Shown: positions 26,001-36,900 of the stretch, piece by piece | Position numbering within the stretch: position 1 is the stretch's first letter | How the letters are laid out: each line of letters begins with the position of its first letter | DNA from: Labia minor | Lineage: Eukaryota; Arthropoda; Insecta; Dermaptera; Spongiphoridae | Direction of reading: 5' to 3' | DNA: 64,000 nt | Assembly: GCA_963082975.1 (NCBI GenBank) | Contig: OY720344.1 | Location: forward strand, 68,600,546 to 68,664,545 | Position numbers and translations under genes: made by a program | The notes under the pieces: generated by a model | Told to the model about the DNA's origin: nothing | What the model saw: the letters and a program-made list of their open reading frames with translations, nothing else | Databases searched by the model: none

Positions 26001-27648
26001 AAGATGATTTATTGAGCATTCAGAGGAATGCAAAAGTCGAAATGTAAGTAAAATATTGGAGAAGGTTAATACGAAGACACACATAAGTGAAAGATACCAT
26101 AAAAAACGAGAGCCCAACTGAAACATTGAAAATTCAAATAAGAGATTAGTTTTGATTTTATTAAGTTAAAATATTTAAAAGACTCTCACAAACAGTTAAT
26201 TAATTGGTCTCAAAACATTAAATATGGTTGCCCCCCTCTTTCCCCTCATAGAAGCAAGAATAATAATAATTTTAAAGTAATGAAAACGAAACAAAACAAG
26301 TACATTATTAATTATAATTCATTATTTAAAATTTTCATAAAATTATGGCTTTAATCGCTTTTTCCGTATTAAAATGTTACAACCTCAACAACCATAGTTA
26401 CTCCACCCCTCTCCTTAATTTTGATCCTTGATACTCTCTAGCAAATAATAAATCTCCTTTCACCTACAAATTTATATTATTCTATATTTAATGTATTGAA
26501 TAATTATATATATTCTAAATACTCTAGATTGAAATATAAATATCTTTATTATAATTATGATATATATAATTATCAATGACTTTTTGTAAAGGGTTTAAAA
26601 AGGAACTGAAGTGTAGAAAAAAAATGAATTAATAATTAAATTTTTTAAAACATTTTAAAATCAATATTATATTTTATTAATTATTAATTATTTTATTATC
26701 CTATATATATATATATTGTGTCATTTCAAAAGACAAGTAACTAATAGCTTTTAAAATAATGTTAATAATAAATGATTAAAGAATATTTAGTAATTATTAT
26801 ATTGTATTTTAATTATTAATTGTTTATTTCTACAACCCATTTGTTTTCTTTTATTAATTTCTATGTATAAATAAACTAACTCCACATTTCAAATTATATT
26901 TGTAATCCAAAGATATATTATTTCATTGAAATTTATAGAATATAAGAAATAATTTTCAATTTCCAAAGAAATCCATTTTTGATGATAAAATAAAATATGT
27001 ATAAAATTATTATTATTCAGAAGATAAAATTATATTTTAAAATTTTAATAATAATAATATAAAATCATTAATAATTGAGATATAATTTGTTTTTATTTTA
27101 TACAATTATATTTGATTATCAAAGAATTTTTAAACAATTTATTAAATCTCATTAACATGTTAAGAAAGAATAATTTATATAAGTATTTTAAATTTGCGAT
27201 TTGAGTGTTTAAAAAATAATTCAACAAATATATAAGTATGTATAAGTATATGTTTATAAAAGTTCATTATCACTTTTATAATAATACAATACAATAATTT
27301 GAAATAGTTTTAATTTTAAAATTGACCTTTTAATTTAGTTTAAAATTTGACAACTCAAATAAAAATTTAATTAAAATTGTATCAATTAGATATTTAATAT
27401 ATTTCAAATTTCAATTGTATTCATTTTAAAGATTTGTAATTCAGATTATATATATATTTTATTATTAAAAAATATAAAAATTTGAAATTTCATACTTGTT
27501 TTACGTGAAACATTATTCTTTTAGTTAAGTGAGGGCATGGACAAAGTTCGTCGTCGTCGTCGTCGTCCTCACTGTCAACTTCCTCACTGCTACCTTCGAC
27601 ACTTTTACTTCGAAATTCCTTTAATACAAGAATACTTTGAGGCGGCAT
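1786..27648 (-). CDS. B4GAT1: Beta-1,4-glucuronyltransferase 1, whole gene (6 exons, last intron 12.3 kb)
   Basis: Family role: Golgi type II membrane enzyme that adds glucuronic acid to xylose on the O-mannosyl glycan of alpha-dystroglycan, the primer that LARGE extends. Exons read on the minus strand: 27496-27648 (candidate first), 25620-26117, 24046-24327, 23408-23667, 14341-14497, 1786-2046. All junctions have GT/AG and keep phase; the total is 536 codons plus stop, longer than vertebrate B4GAT1 (about 415). Visible: an N-terminal hydrophobic anchor ([15 protein letters not shown]), a proline/alanine-rich stem, the catalytic start [32 protein letters not shown], the metal-binding DxD ([11 protein letters not shown]), [20 protein letters not shown] and the C-terminal [12 protein letters not shown] block. 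The last exon ends in a basic tail ([11 protein letters not shown]). The first exon is less certain, because a start at 26126 is also open. Introns 4 and 5 are full of transposons. Confidence 0.88.
2318..2860 (-). repeat. Family A repeat, old divergent copy
   Basis: The first bases read gctgtggccaggcacagaac and the end reads gtcggtcggta. The core (cttccgg, gttgatgaattcat, ccgtcgagccgttcaagc, then a short GTCC-type run) matches the other copies but is shorter and more diverged. Confidence 0.65.
2861..4088. other. Intron sequence, no gene seen
   Basis: Part of the B4GAT1 last intron. The segment 2890-2985 repeats text found at 2190-2275 (gagaattctcgataacaagt type), so a short unnamed repeat flanks the old family A copy. 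(GT)n at 4021-4037. Confidence 0.5.
4089..6104 (+). mobile_element. MULE-type DNA transposon relic
   Basis: The termini are inverted repeats that begin GTAAAAATCC and carry several copies of an AATCCCTAAA-like subterminal motif on each side. Inside, on the plus strand, are pieces of Mutator-like transposase: [14 protein letters not shown] with [13 protein letters not shown] (5410-5600) and [20 protein letters not shown] with [20 protein letters not shown] (5668-5877), typical of the C-terminal region of insect MULE proteins. At least one frameshift near 5600 and an in-frame TAA at 5875-5877 (followed by [10 protein letters not shown]) show it is dead. A GC-richer block at 4780-5120 inside is not explained by the transposase. 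Confidence 0.72.
6848..6965. repeat. Single arm of element C
   Basis: gcgcccaatgtttttcgttg to ctttttagtccattggaaaa, matching the arms at 19393-19500 (inverted) and 20612-20706. Just upstream, 6765-6850 has G- and C-runs and ends ggttgcgccactga, which resembles a hAT terminus (CAGTGGCGCAACC), but its partner end was not found. Confidence 0.55.
7470..8833 (-). mobile_element. DNA transposon with 33-bp terminal inverted repeats, family not recognised
   Basis: Both ends read GAAGACCTTAGAGCGAAACA and continue GTGGTAAGCCAC, in inverted orientation, flanked by AATT on both sides (possible 4-bp target duplication, or part of the repeat). On the minus strand lie pieces of one protein: [20 protein letters not shown] followed by an acidic region (8462-8624), [20 protein letters not shown] (about 8330-8390), then [18 protein letters not shown] through [16 protein letters not shown] (about 7930-8205). 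A stop and frame change separate the last two near 8240. The motif GTGGCTTACCA or its complement recurs at several internal places. I do not recognise the transposase family. Confidence 0.7.
8965..10215 (+). pseudogene. Ankyrin-repeat protein gene, decayed, inside a B4GAT1 intron
   Basis: An open frame starts right after an acceptor-like ttattttttag at 8964 ([15 protein letters not shown]...) and runs to a TAG at 9934-9936, 323 codons. No upstream exon was found. It contains about nine 33-residue ankyrin units with the consensus [27 protein letters not shown]. The TAG replaces a TGG seen in the neighbouring units (LFWASQ), and the same frame continues for two to three more units to a TGA at about 10213, which replaces a GGA; a 2-bp insertion near 10271 then breaks the frame. 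AATAAA occurs at about 10383. It is antisense to the host gene. Units are nearly identical in DNA, so the array is young. Function unknown; proteins of this type act in binding other proteins. A short functional 323-residue form cannot be excluded. Confidence 0.7.
10381..11454. other. Intron sequence, no gene seen
   Basis: AT-rich. A GC-richer patch at 11220-11360 (acgagtgtgacagacaagca...) has no readable frame. Confidence 0.45.
11455..12765 (-). mobile_element. hAT transposon relic, split by a family A insertion
   Basis: The right end carries CAGAGTTGGGCAGTAACGCG (minus strand, beginning at 12765), the start expected of a hAT terminus. Next to it, 12398-12580 on the minus strand encodes [20 protein letters not shown], matching the PTRWNS block of hAT transposases. 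A family A element (11654-12310) interrupts it. The left end (11455-11560, with aacgcgttattctaacgtta) is only a weak match, so that boundary is uncertain. Confidence 0.55.
11654..12310 (+). repeat. Family A repeat, near full length
   Basis: It runs from accgaccgacgatagtaagg to ggccacaggtcaactt. It contains an extended (GTCC/GTCT)n tract at about 11768-11828, gacgtcatccagtcattcat, and the inverted ACCGACCGACG motif near its right end (in reverse, cgtcggtcggttc). Confidence 0.8.
13685..14200 (-). mobile_element. Mariner element, internally deleted
   Basis: The terminal inverted repeats CGAGTGTAGGCCAATAAGTT and CGAGGGCAGGTCAATAAGTC are flanked by TA on both sides. The minus strand holds the transposase C-terminus: [20 protein letters not shown] followed by [17 protein letters not shown], carrying the last Asp of the DD34D catalytic site, then [20 protein letters not shown]. 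One in-frame TGA (LF*CPR) breaks it. The N-terminal two thirds, with the first two catalytic Asp, are missing. It sits 0.14 kb from a B4GAT1 exon. Confidence 0.85.
14877..15505 (-). repeat. Family A repeat, near full length
   Basis: Reverse orientation: aagttgacctgtggccaggt at the left and ctatcgtcggtcggta at the right, with a (GGAC)n tract near 15358-15386. It lies 0.38 kb from a B4GAT1 exon. Confidence 0.8.
15869..17695 (+). mobile_element. Family A element interrupted by a composite element (three-level nest)
   Basis: The outer family A copy runs 15869-15967 and resumes at about 17150-17695: the text ...cattttcttaacagaa breaks off and continues as aaaaaagtatttttagcatg, as in intact copies. 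Between them is composite element B (15968-17150), which itself carries a truncated family A copy in reverse (about 16190-16685). The ends of B show inverted ACTTTCCCGCATA motifs. Confidence 0.75.
15968..17150. repeat. Composite repeat B, copy 1
   Basis: It begins taagcgggagtgtcctcccc and ends atacgaagtatgcgggaaag. Inside are a (TA)n run near 16115-16140, a truncated reversed family A unit, and a unit with cacttccggttaaccgattt, a (CATA)n/(CA)n run near 16990-17025 and gggaggtctaaaacgtcaag. Relative to copy 2 it has about 90 extra bases at 16040-16135. Confidence 0.7.
17710..18000. other. G-rich patch resembling a hAT end
   Basis: ccagtggcgtagcgtgatct followed by G-runs at 17745-17765 and 17910-17930. 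The start resembles a hAT terminus, but no partner end or target duplication was found. Confidence 0.35.
18430..18872 (-). mobile_element. LINE reverse transcriptase 3' end fragment
   Basis: Read on the minus strand it gives [35 protein letters not shown], then [20 protein letters not shown] and [20 protein letters not shown] text. This is the region after the reverse transcriptase core common in insect RTE/Jockey-type LINEs. Frame shifts are present. It ends in a poly-A-like AT run near 18400. It belongs to the same family as the fragment at 57120-57472. Confidence 0.75.
19393..20706. mobile_element. Miniature inverted-repeat element C with a nested Tigger
   Basis: About 105-bp arms, 19393-19500 and 20612-20706, are inverted copies (gcgcccaatgtttttcgttg ... 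tagaaaaattattttattct). The Tigger element at 19654-20446 lies between them. A single arm of the same family is at 6848-6965. Confidence 0.65.
19654..20446 (-). mobile_element. Pogo/Tigger transposon, internally deleted
   Basis: CAGTAAAAGTCC termini, inverted, flanked by TA. The inner termini contain repeated ccggattat/ccggactat motifs. The minus strand encodes DDE-domain pieces: [20 protein letters not shown] (about 20220-20290), [20 protein letters not shown] with the catalytic Asp of LLDN (about 20090-20160), and [21 protein letters not shown] frameshift near 20155 and loss of the DNA-binding N-terminus make it non-autonomous. Confidence 0.85.
20797..21453 (-). repeat. Family A repeat, near full length with a short GC-rich insert
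   Basis: Reverse orientation with both ends present. At 20960-20998 it carries extra text (gctgaagtagccggcgttgc...) absent from other copies. The (GGAC/AGAC)n tract is at about 21295-21334. Confidence 0.8.
22045..23134. repeat. Composite repeat B, copy 2
   Basis: Same structure and orientation as the copy at 15968-17150, including the reversed family A unit truncated at the same point (aaaaacagatatggatata). The shared inner truncation shows that the composite spread or duplicated as a unit. The ORFs across its CATA/CA repeats are not genes. Confidence 0.7.
24587..25034. repeat. Inverted-repeat element in a B4GAT1 intron
   Basis: The ends ttttactatctc and gagatagtaaaa are inverted. Inside are a short GT run, cacgggcattattcaaaatt and catccggaagtgggtcatta, resembling the non-A part of repeat B. 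Non-coding. Confidence 0.5.
27496..27648 (-). CDS. B4GAT1: Candidate 5' coding exon of B4GAT1 (acidic cytoplasmic tail)
   Basis: An ATG at 27648 opens a 51-codon reading frame ([12 protein letters not shown]..., then a run of six Asp from a GAC/GTC microsatellite, then [11 protein letters not shown]). It ends at a CAA|GTATGA donor in phase 0. The next exon has a strong acceptor (tttcaatgtttcag) at 26118-26119, also phase 0, which falls inside the only nearby ATG (ATG TTT CAG at 26126). The two fit exactly, so the real protein may start here and carry an acidic cytosolic tail before the membrane anchor. The alternative is that translation starts at 26126 and this exon belongs to another transcript. 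Confidence 0.55.
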
Positions 27649-28084
27649 TACTTGCCAAAAATAAAATTTGAAACACGCACTGCTTACTCCTTTTTATGGC
27701 GGCTTCTTCCACTAAGAATTTCAATTGATCAATATCAAACAACCCTTCTTGTTATTATTAGCAAGAGTTGAAGTGGGGTGATATTAAACGCGGGGTTTAT
27801 GATATCTTTCTTGGTAATTTATTATATTTTCATATTAATCATATTAATTTGTAAATTTTACAATCTTTCTTTAAAGTAAAAAACTTTGTCAACTGAATAA
27901 ATAATAGAATGGAAACAATTTTCTTGTCATGTTATGTAAATAACACATTTTATATATTTATCTTCAGTAAGCGTATATGTAGAATTTATTTAAAGATAAA
28001 TAAATTGGAACTACTTAATTTTAAATAACAAAAATATGATTCATTAATATTTTGCAAATTTTAAAATTTTATTAATTATTATAT

Positions 28085-28140
28085 TATAATTCGGAAGAGA
28101 CGGTGGAACATTTATTTGAATGTGGTTGCAGCTAGTAAGA
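28085..28140 (+). mobile_element. LINE C-terminal fragment
   Basis: SEETVEHLFECGCS followed by a stop resembles the zinc-binding ETVEHxxxEC motif at the end of R1/Jockey-type LINE proteins. Only about 50 bp is recognisable. Confidence 0.4.
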
Positions 28141-28398
28141 ACTTTAAGAGATAGATAGAAAGATAAAATTTTAGTTTAAAAATAGTACAGATATGATTAT
28201 TTATAAATAATATAAGGTTTGTAAGTTGTTGGTTGTTTCCCTTTATCTCTTTGAAAAAGTATTTTTTATTTAATAATATTAAATATAAAATTTCTTTCTC
28301 TTACCATGGAAATAGCTAAAATTAATCATTAAAATATAAATTATTTTATTAGAATTAAGTTATCAAAAAAATTATATAATTAACAAATGTCATTATAT

Positions 28399-29718
28399 GT
28401 AGGGTAAACTTACCAGTAGTTGACCGTCTTAACAGAAATTTTTAATTCTATAACAAAAATGAGAATAACTACTATATTTTATAACTATTTTTAATTATCA
28501 CTATAACACAAATATTCAGTTCATGTATATTTAAATCTTTTTTTAAAATTTTTTCTAAACGTATTTTTTGTTCTAGTAATTGATCATCTTAAAATCTAAA
28601 TTTTTAGTAATTGACTATATTTTTATTCAGTAATTGACCATGAACCTAAAATGGGATAAAAATAAATAAATGGAATCAAATGCACTAAGAATTGGTTTTA
28701 TTAATATTTTAATTTAATTTAATTTCTTACAATTTATTTAAATTATTATTTATATTAAGATGTTCTGATCCGAAATTAGTTTACATTTTTTGTTTTGCTA
28801 ATTGCTCGAGGTGCCTACTACGCTATTCTAATTGTAATCAAGGATGTTGAACATTTCAAAATCTCTTGTTTCTCCATAGATGCATTCGTAACTTCTTCAG
28901 TAAATTGTATAATTTTTTTCAAAAAGGTAATCTCTCTTATAAAAAAACACCACGTATTTGTTTATCTTTTTTTGAACATACAATTGAATTTGAGAGCCTT
29001 CTGATCATCATCACTGAGTTCAAGACAATTATTTTCATCTTTGTGATATTTTAAAACTGAAGTCAGAATATTCAGAACTTTTAGGAATTAAGCTATTTAC
29101 ACAATTTATTATCAGCATAAAATTTAGTTATCTAAAGTAATATAAAATATAATTTTAGTTGTTAAGATTTAGTAATTGACCATATATAGTCTCAATATTT
29201 CACCAAAATTGTTCTAGACATTTATTTTAATAAAAAAAAAACGATTTTAGTTCAAAATAACCTCAATCAATTTTTTAATAATTATCCATCGCCGGTCAAT
29301 TTCTAAAAAGATGGGATATTTGTTTCAGAAATTAACCACCTTGTTGATAATTATTAATATTCACATTAAGAAAATATTTCAAACTGATTAATATAATTTG
29401 TAATATCAACTATTGAATTGAACTTTTGCATTGTTATTAAATAAAACATAATCTATTAAAGCATATTCTTAACGTTTTGCATAAGAGGATAAGAAACTAA
29501 CCTTAAAATGTAATAGCGCTTACATCGTGTTTTAAAAACTTCATAATTATAATATAAATGCAGTGATTGGTTTCTGTTTCATTGTTAAGCAATCCGAAAG
29601 AGTCTATTGATATTTATATCTCGCGCTTAATTTGAAATTAAAAAGCATAATTTGATAAAAAATCTATCAAATGATCAATTGCTGGCACAGTGGTCAACTA
29701 CTGGTACATTTACCCTAC
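28399..29718. mobile_element. Non-autonomous DNA transposon, 27-bp inverted termini
   Basis: The ends GTAGGGTAAACTTACCAGTA and GTAGGGTAAATGTACCAGTA both continue GTTGACC and are flanked by TAT (possible 3-bp target duplication, as in PIF/Harbinger). The motif AGTAATTGACCAT recurs at least four times inside, mostly in the left third. The two overlapping small ORFs at 28795-29054 have no recognised match. Confidence 0.65.
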
Positions 29719-30964
29719 TATCAACAAAATAAAAAAATACATATAAATATTTTATAACATTTAATAAAATGTTTTAAAAATAAATATAATATAATTAAGA
29801 AATTTGACGAGAAGTTAAATAAATTAAATAAAGTATAAACAATGTTCAAAAGGATTATAACTAAAGTAGGATCGTTATAGTTATTATTCTTTTAGCCTAG
29901 AAGATTGTTTTGTGTGTGTAACACTTTTAGAATTTAATATAATGATCAAATTGATTGTGAAAAATACAAATATATTTATTATACAAAACACCCTTCAAAA
30001 GTAAGAAAAAAATTTAATACAGCGAAATGCAAAAAATAATAAAAGATGAGTAATATGATAACAAATAGCTTAGTGTAGTGTAGTTAAACAAAATTGTTTT
30101 GTAAATTATATTTTATAATATACGAATATCATTCTGAAATAAATTTGTTCTTAAAAGGACAATATAATATATTTTCAATTTTAAATATTTATTTCTAATC
30201 AAAAGAAATTGATGTTTCTTGAATTCATTTCAAAAAAGTCTAAAGAAAATGTCTTATCTGAATTAACCATTTATTAAAATCTTTAGGAAGAACCGTCTAA
30301 GTAATTATGTAGTTTTTTTAATTGTTGATTGAAAAGATATACTTTCATTAGAGATATTGGATTAATTTTATTATCAATGAACAAATAATTAATTTGTATA
30401 AGGTCGCAGAAGATTAATGAATTTTTTTAAAATTTAATTACTAATAATAAAGATTTAAAATTGTAAACCATTGTGCGTTTGGGATCACCCAATTCGTAGT
30501 AAAGCGAAGGTGCCTTATCTTAATACATCATAGGGTAAAAACTTTGTTTACAGAATAAAAATTAAATTAATTGAAAAAAATAATTAGGTTAACTATATTT
30601 AATTTTATTTGAAAATATTAATAATGTACAAATTTAACAAAAGTTCTTTTGAAACAGATAAATGAGTTGAATCATTTAAGAGAGATGTATAGTAATGTAC
30701 AATCAAAGAAAAAGATGTAAAACAATTTCAATAATCCACAAGTGGCCTGAAACAAAAATAAATAATTTTTTAATGATAAATAAATTTATAAAAATAAAAA
30801 TTATAATAATAAAAAAATTAAAATCTATGCGCACGGCAGTGCGCCGGCCAAGTTCCATACAATATTCAATAAATAGTACATATTATTAAAATTATTTATG
30901 ATTATTATGAAATATTTTTTTCCATATTCGCTGAAATATTCATTGAGGAATAATTTAAATGAAT
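29719..30964. other. Intergenic B4GAT1-CLASRP, no gene seen
   Basis: AT-rich, apart from a GC-rich hairpin at 30830-30855 (gcgcacggcagtgcgc). Confidence 0.5.
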
Positions 30965-33900
30965 TTACCTTGATTTATTTTTATCAGGGCTATATGAACT
31001 ATTATAAGTTCTTCGTGGAATTTTTCTTTCATGTCCACTGTGAGATCCTGCATCACCTTCATCACTTGATCCACTTGATGCAGAATGATTACTATTACTT
31101 GAAGATTTTACAGAATAACGACCTTCATCTTCTTCATCTTCATGCATACGATGACGTCGTTGGCGTTCTCTGAAAGAAAATATTTCTATACTTTAATAAC
31201 TCATTTTAAATATTAATTTAACAAATGCATTAATATAAGAATTTTAAGGTGATAAAATTTGATTAATATTGATTTCAATTTAACGAAACCAAAAATTTAT
31301 TTATTTTGTTACAACAAATAAATAAATAAAAACAAAAATTTAATTGACTCAATTAAAATGATTCAATCTATAATATTTATTAAGATGATAAATTTAAAAC
31401 TCTGATTCTCAGAAGTCTCAAAGTTTAGCTACTATTACGAAAATAAAATAAAATATTCTATAAATTGTAAGAATACTTCACTACTGTTTTAGGTCTATAT
31501 ATATTATATACATATTATTTTCATTTATTTGGATAAATTATTAGAAATAATAATAACAAATTATAATATAATGTACAATCTTGTGAAAACATCTGATAAT
31601 TTTGAACGCCTGTTTAAAAGTTACCGCACGAAGAGACAAAGATTATTCATGAATGAGATGAAAATGCTTTTATTAGTAGCATTTGTATCAGCAAAAACTT
31701 CTTTTGTGAGAGTATATTTTACTCTATGGGTAGAATTAAGTAATTATGGTAAGTGCATTGCTAGTGAGATCGTTTATTATTAATAAATCATGATCATGAT
31801 GTTTTGACTATCTGGGATGTGATTTAAGTTTTTCTGTTTTTACTTTTTTCCTTGTTTCTGTAGTGATTATGTTCTGACATGTAACTTATTTAGTTTTTTT
31901 AATATATGAATAGTAACTAAATAAATTCTAAATTACTTGAATTAGAAATTCTAAAAAAATAAAATACCTTCTACGTAATTTAATTGCCATTTCCCTTAAT
32001 TCATCTTCCCTATCCTGTCTTTCTTGTTCTTGTTTTTGATATCGAATTCGCTCTGCCTTTTTATCCGCTTTATCTATTTTAAAATATATTTTAAATTATA
32101 AAAAAGCTGTGTGAATAAACAATACAATGAAATAAAGTAAAATAAAATAAAATACATACATTGTTTATTTAATAAGACTTGCATCCGTCTTTTAAGGCGA
32201 TCTTGATGTGACGTTTTTGGTACAGGCTGAAAAAAAATTACTTTTGTACAAAATACAATTTATGGAAAGCAATTTAATTAACAAATAAATTTAATAAATT
32301 TGATTTGTTTATAGTTATATTATTTATTAATTATAATAATTAAACTGAAAGAATTCAAAATCATGAAATATTAATTAATATAATCAATAAAATTTTGATT
32401 TTTAGATCTTAAAATATGAAATAACATGTAAAATAAACTATAAGTATATATAATAAAAATATTTGTTCAATTATTCTTATTAAATATATTTACACAGATG
32501 AATTTTATAAAAATCTAATATTATTTTAAAATTATGAAATTTTGTCACTATTATAAATAAATTAAATCTATGCATAATAAACATTTTTTTTAATTTCACA
32601 ATTAATATTTATTATAATTTAAATTGTGAACTATATTTTAGTACTAAGGCATCTAAATAAAGAACATAGAAATACAAGCAAGATTGATATTTAAAATTTA
32701 ATAAGTTAATAAATTTTTGGGTGATAAGTTAAATGTTTAATTTAACAAACAAAATGTAATTTGTTGCTAATTTTTGTAAGATTTAAATAGTATTTTACTT
32801 TTGATCTAAGTAATTGTAATTTTGTAGTAAAGATGTAGATATTTGAATTATTATAATTTATAATTAAATAAATTTATATTCATGAAGAATTTGCTAATCA
32901 TGTAATATTTTTCTAAAAATAATATTAAATTTCCAAATTTAAAAAATTATGAAAATAATTATATTTTTGTGTAATTAATAAACATATTAATATAAATAAA
33001 TATATTTTTTAATAAAAATTAAAAAAGAAACTATTAGAATAAAATTAAATAATCTTAATAGAAAATAAATAGAGAATAGGATTATAGAGAGGTTTTAAAA
33101 TCGAAATAAAGAAAAATGAGTAATTATGAAAAGCGGAAGAAATTAAAGATTAGTTTAAAAATAATTAAATTAAATGATAAATTATAATGATTCTTACTGA
33201 CTTTGGTTCCTTGCCCCTTATTACCAAACCCTGTATTGATTGTCCTGAAAAAAATATAATATATAAATAATTATATATTTTAATAAATACTAAAAAAATA
33301 GATACTATAACTGAATTCTGCACTATGATAAATTATTTAACTGATTTTCATTTGTATTAATGTAAAAAAAATCTACTTAAACTTACTTGGAAATTGATGT
33401 AATAATAGATGTTTTCGAAGTGGATGGGCTTGATGTATTAGTAGATTTTTTAGTTTCATTGTCAGATTCAGTTAATTCAGAAGAAGAATCATCTTTACGA
33501 TTACCATAATATCTATATAGGTATATAAAATTATAAAAATATGATTTGATTAAAAGATTTAATAGCGTTATTAAATTACCGTTTAATGGGTGGGGGTGGT
33601 GGAGCAACAACAGGTGATTCCCTTTTGGGAGGTGAATGAGATTTTCGTGATGATTCACTACTACTTCTTCTATTATAAGATGTACGTCTAAAACCAATTA
33701 TAATGTTAAAATGACTTGAAAGTGTAATAAAAATGTGTAATTTTAAAATTATATTTGACTTGTAAAAATGAATACAAAATCTTACAAGTAACTTACAAGT
33801 ATAAATTATATTTATGCTAACAATTATTTATAAATTTTAAATTTAATTTAATCATATTTATATATCAACCTATTCACATTATTAATTAATATTGTAAATC

Positions 33901-36900
33901 TGCTACAATAAAATTTAATTTATAATTAAATATAATTAAAAATTTGAATATATAATAATTTAATTTATATTTATACTCAATACTAGAACTATATATTAGA
34001 GAATTTAATTATTTATATATTTAATTTATTTTTAAATTAAGAAAATTATAAATGAAACTTTACCGGTGTCTAGATGATCGTACTGGGGAATCTCGGGACC
34101 TTCTTCTATAAGAACGGGAAGACCTTGAATTTCGTGAAGGAGGACTTCTGTCCCTTGATTTTTTCCTTTGACCCCGTGACCATGAGTTAACTCTATTTAT
34201 ATTTATATTGTTTTTTAAAAAAAGGGAAAAAAATAATAACATATTAATTTAACATTTACAAAATGATAAATAAACATTAATTATTCATTGTAACATTTAT
34301 TAAATAATCTATTTAATAATAATTTAATTTCATCAATAATAATAAAAATTCCCTAAATACTTCATACTTTGAATAAGAGATTTTAAAATCTCCAATTTGT
34401 TTTAAATTTATTAGGGGTCTCCAACAAAATATGTACCTATGAAAATTATAATATATGATTTTAAAAAAAACCTAATAAATTAAGACAAATTATAATTTTT
34501 TAATTAGTAATGACATATTATCTTCTTAAATAATTTAATAAATAATTAAAGCATTTAAAAAAGATTTTTAAAAATAAAAATCAATTTCGAAATAAATTAT
34601 TTTATTTGTATCAAAATAATTATATTTAAATTATGATATATATATATATTTATTAACCAAACAAAGTTTTTTATAATTTTTTAATTGTCAGTGGAATACT
34701 ATTATTATTATATTTGATTATAAAGATTAACTTAAATCTTCAAAATAAATTAGGACTTATATACCCGGGGACCTCATGCTTAATATAAGATGAACCGACC
34801 GTTTTTTACTAGAATGAAAAGATTTAGAATCATCATTGCTTTCCTCTTCACCTCCAAAACTGGTTATATAAGTGATTTGGCCACTTGCAATTGGAGAACA
34901 AGACCTAGAACCAGATCTGGATCTTGAGTGTGATCGATGATAAGGATTATATGTAGGACTGGTTCTTGCAGCATAACTAAAAGAAAATATATAATTTTAA
35001 AAATGAAAACAATATTTAAAAATAATTATTACTTTACCTTGGTGGACTAATTTTTCTTCCTACAAGTCGTTTTTCACGAAAAGCACGACGTTCGCGTCTC
35101 GATTTTCTTCCCTTAAAATTAAAAAAAAAAACATTGAATCTGATTTTCTTATCATTTTGGACATAGAAAACTTTTATTCCCCAAGAGATGACTCAATAGT
35201 CATCGAGGGGGCATCTTCTAGAAACTCTATTTCTATTTATTAATGGAAATTATTCTGTAATTTGTTAAGAATAAAAATTATATATATATCAATAATTTTA
35301 ACTATATTGTTGACCTATGTTTTCATTATTAACTCTTGGTAAATTTGATATTATCATCTCTATGAATAGGAATAGATATTTTGTTTAATTTTTAATATCA
35401 TAAGGATGATAAATCTTACTTCCTTTTCCAAGGGTAAGGAATATTTTTCGAATGTTGGGTTTTGATAGGGTTGATTGGATTTCTAAGATCTTATTCCTCC
35501 ACTTCATCCTTCCATTGTTATATTATAGATTAAGCTTACATGAAACATTGCCTTTTCCTCTTCATGTTCCCTTGCTAATTTTAAGGATTCTTTTTCTTCA
35601 ATATCCTTTGTTAATAAACTATAAAAATCATTTCCATACATTCCATAATTTGCTCCACAATTATTCATTTCGTGAGCTTGTTGAGTTGTCAATTTGGTAA
35701 CATCAATACTTAAATCTTAAAAAGACGAGTTTAATTACACATGAATTTTAAGACATAATTTTCATTGATTAATTACAAATTTAAATTTTACTTTTATCCA
35801 TAATCTGATTATTTTTATATTGTAATCTTAGAATAAACAGGATATACATTAGTAAATCAGAAGTATAAAAAAAATAATAATTGAATATGCACTACTAAAC
35901 TCGATAGTTCTTAACCAATATAAACAAATTCCCCTAACGATCCTTAACCTGAACAATCTCAATCCAATTTCCTCAAACCTACTTATGCCGACTTGGTTAC
36001 TTTTGGCTGATAGATTATTGAAAAATTTAACATGATAGATTTTTTATAAATGCAAAAATATATCCATTATAATTTTAATTTAGGAAGTTGAAAATCACGT
36101 ATAATTTATTAAATATAGATTAAATTAAAATGAAATATGATTCAAAATATTATTTAAATTAAAATAATATTGTTGGGATATAAAAATAAGAACATTGTAT
36201 ATCTTATAGAAACTAAGAATTCAATAATATTCCTAAAAGAGTATGATTTACCAAAATCAATATCACTATCTTCTTCTTCTTCCTCTTCTTTTACTTCCAA
36301 CTCAGTTGTTGGTACATGTTCTTCATTAATTGATGGAGTTGTAGGGTTATGAGTTGAATCCTCATAAGTATATGGAATGGCTGCGCCTTGAGCTTTTTCT
36401 TTTTTCTTTTTTTCTTCAGGCTTTACAATTAAACCAAATTGTTCTTCATTATTTAGCTGCTGAAGAAATTTTTCTTCTTCCACTAAAAAAGTAAAAAAAA
36501 ATTATTAAAAAAAAAATTTTATTGAAAAAAAGAAGTGAACATACACCCAAGAAAATCGTTTTGAACAATAATTCGATAGCGTTCATAATTAATCATTCTG
36601 TCTTCCCATGTTAAATTTTCATCATTTTGAGAAGGCGGTTCAGCAATATAATCAAGATGTGCTCGAACATCAAATCTATCAATAAGTACATCAGGTCTCC
36701 CCTGCCAAGGCATCCTAAAGAAAAAAACCCTTTGTTATATTGTATATAAGAAATAATTAAATTATTACAAATTATTTAAAAAAACATACATAACAGATGA
36801 ACTATTAAAATAAAATATAGAAATGTATAGATATAAAATTAATTTTTTAAAAAACAAATTTAAATTATATTTAAAAGTTTTTTATAGAAAATAAAAGAAT

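Noticed and set aside
35452..35700. 82-codon plus-strand ORF
   Set aside because: It overlaps a CLASRP exon in antisense; the exon is supported by family match and phase.
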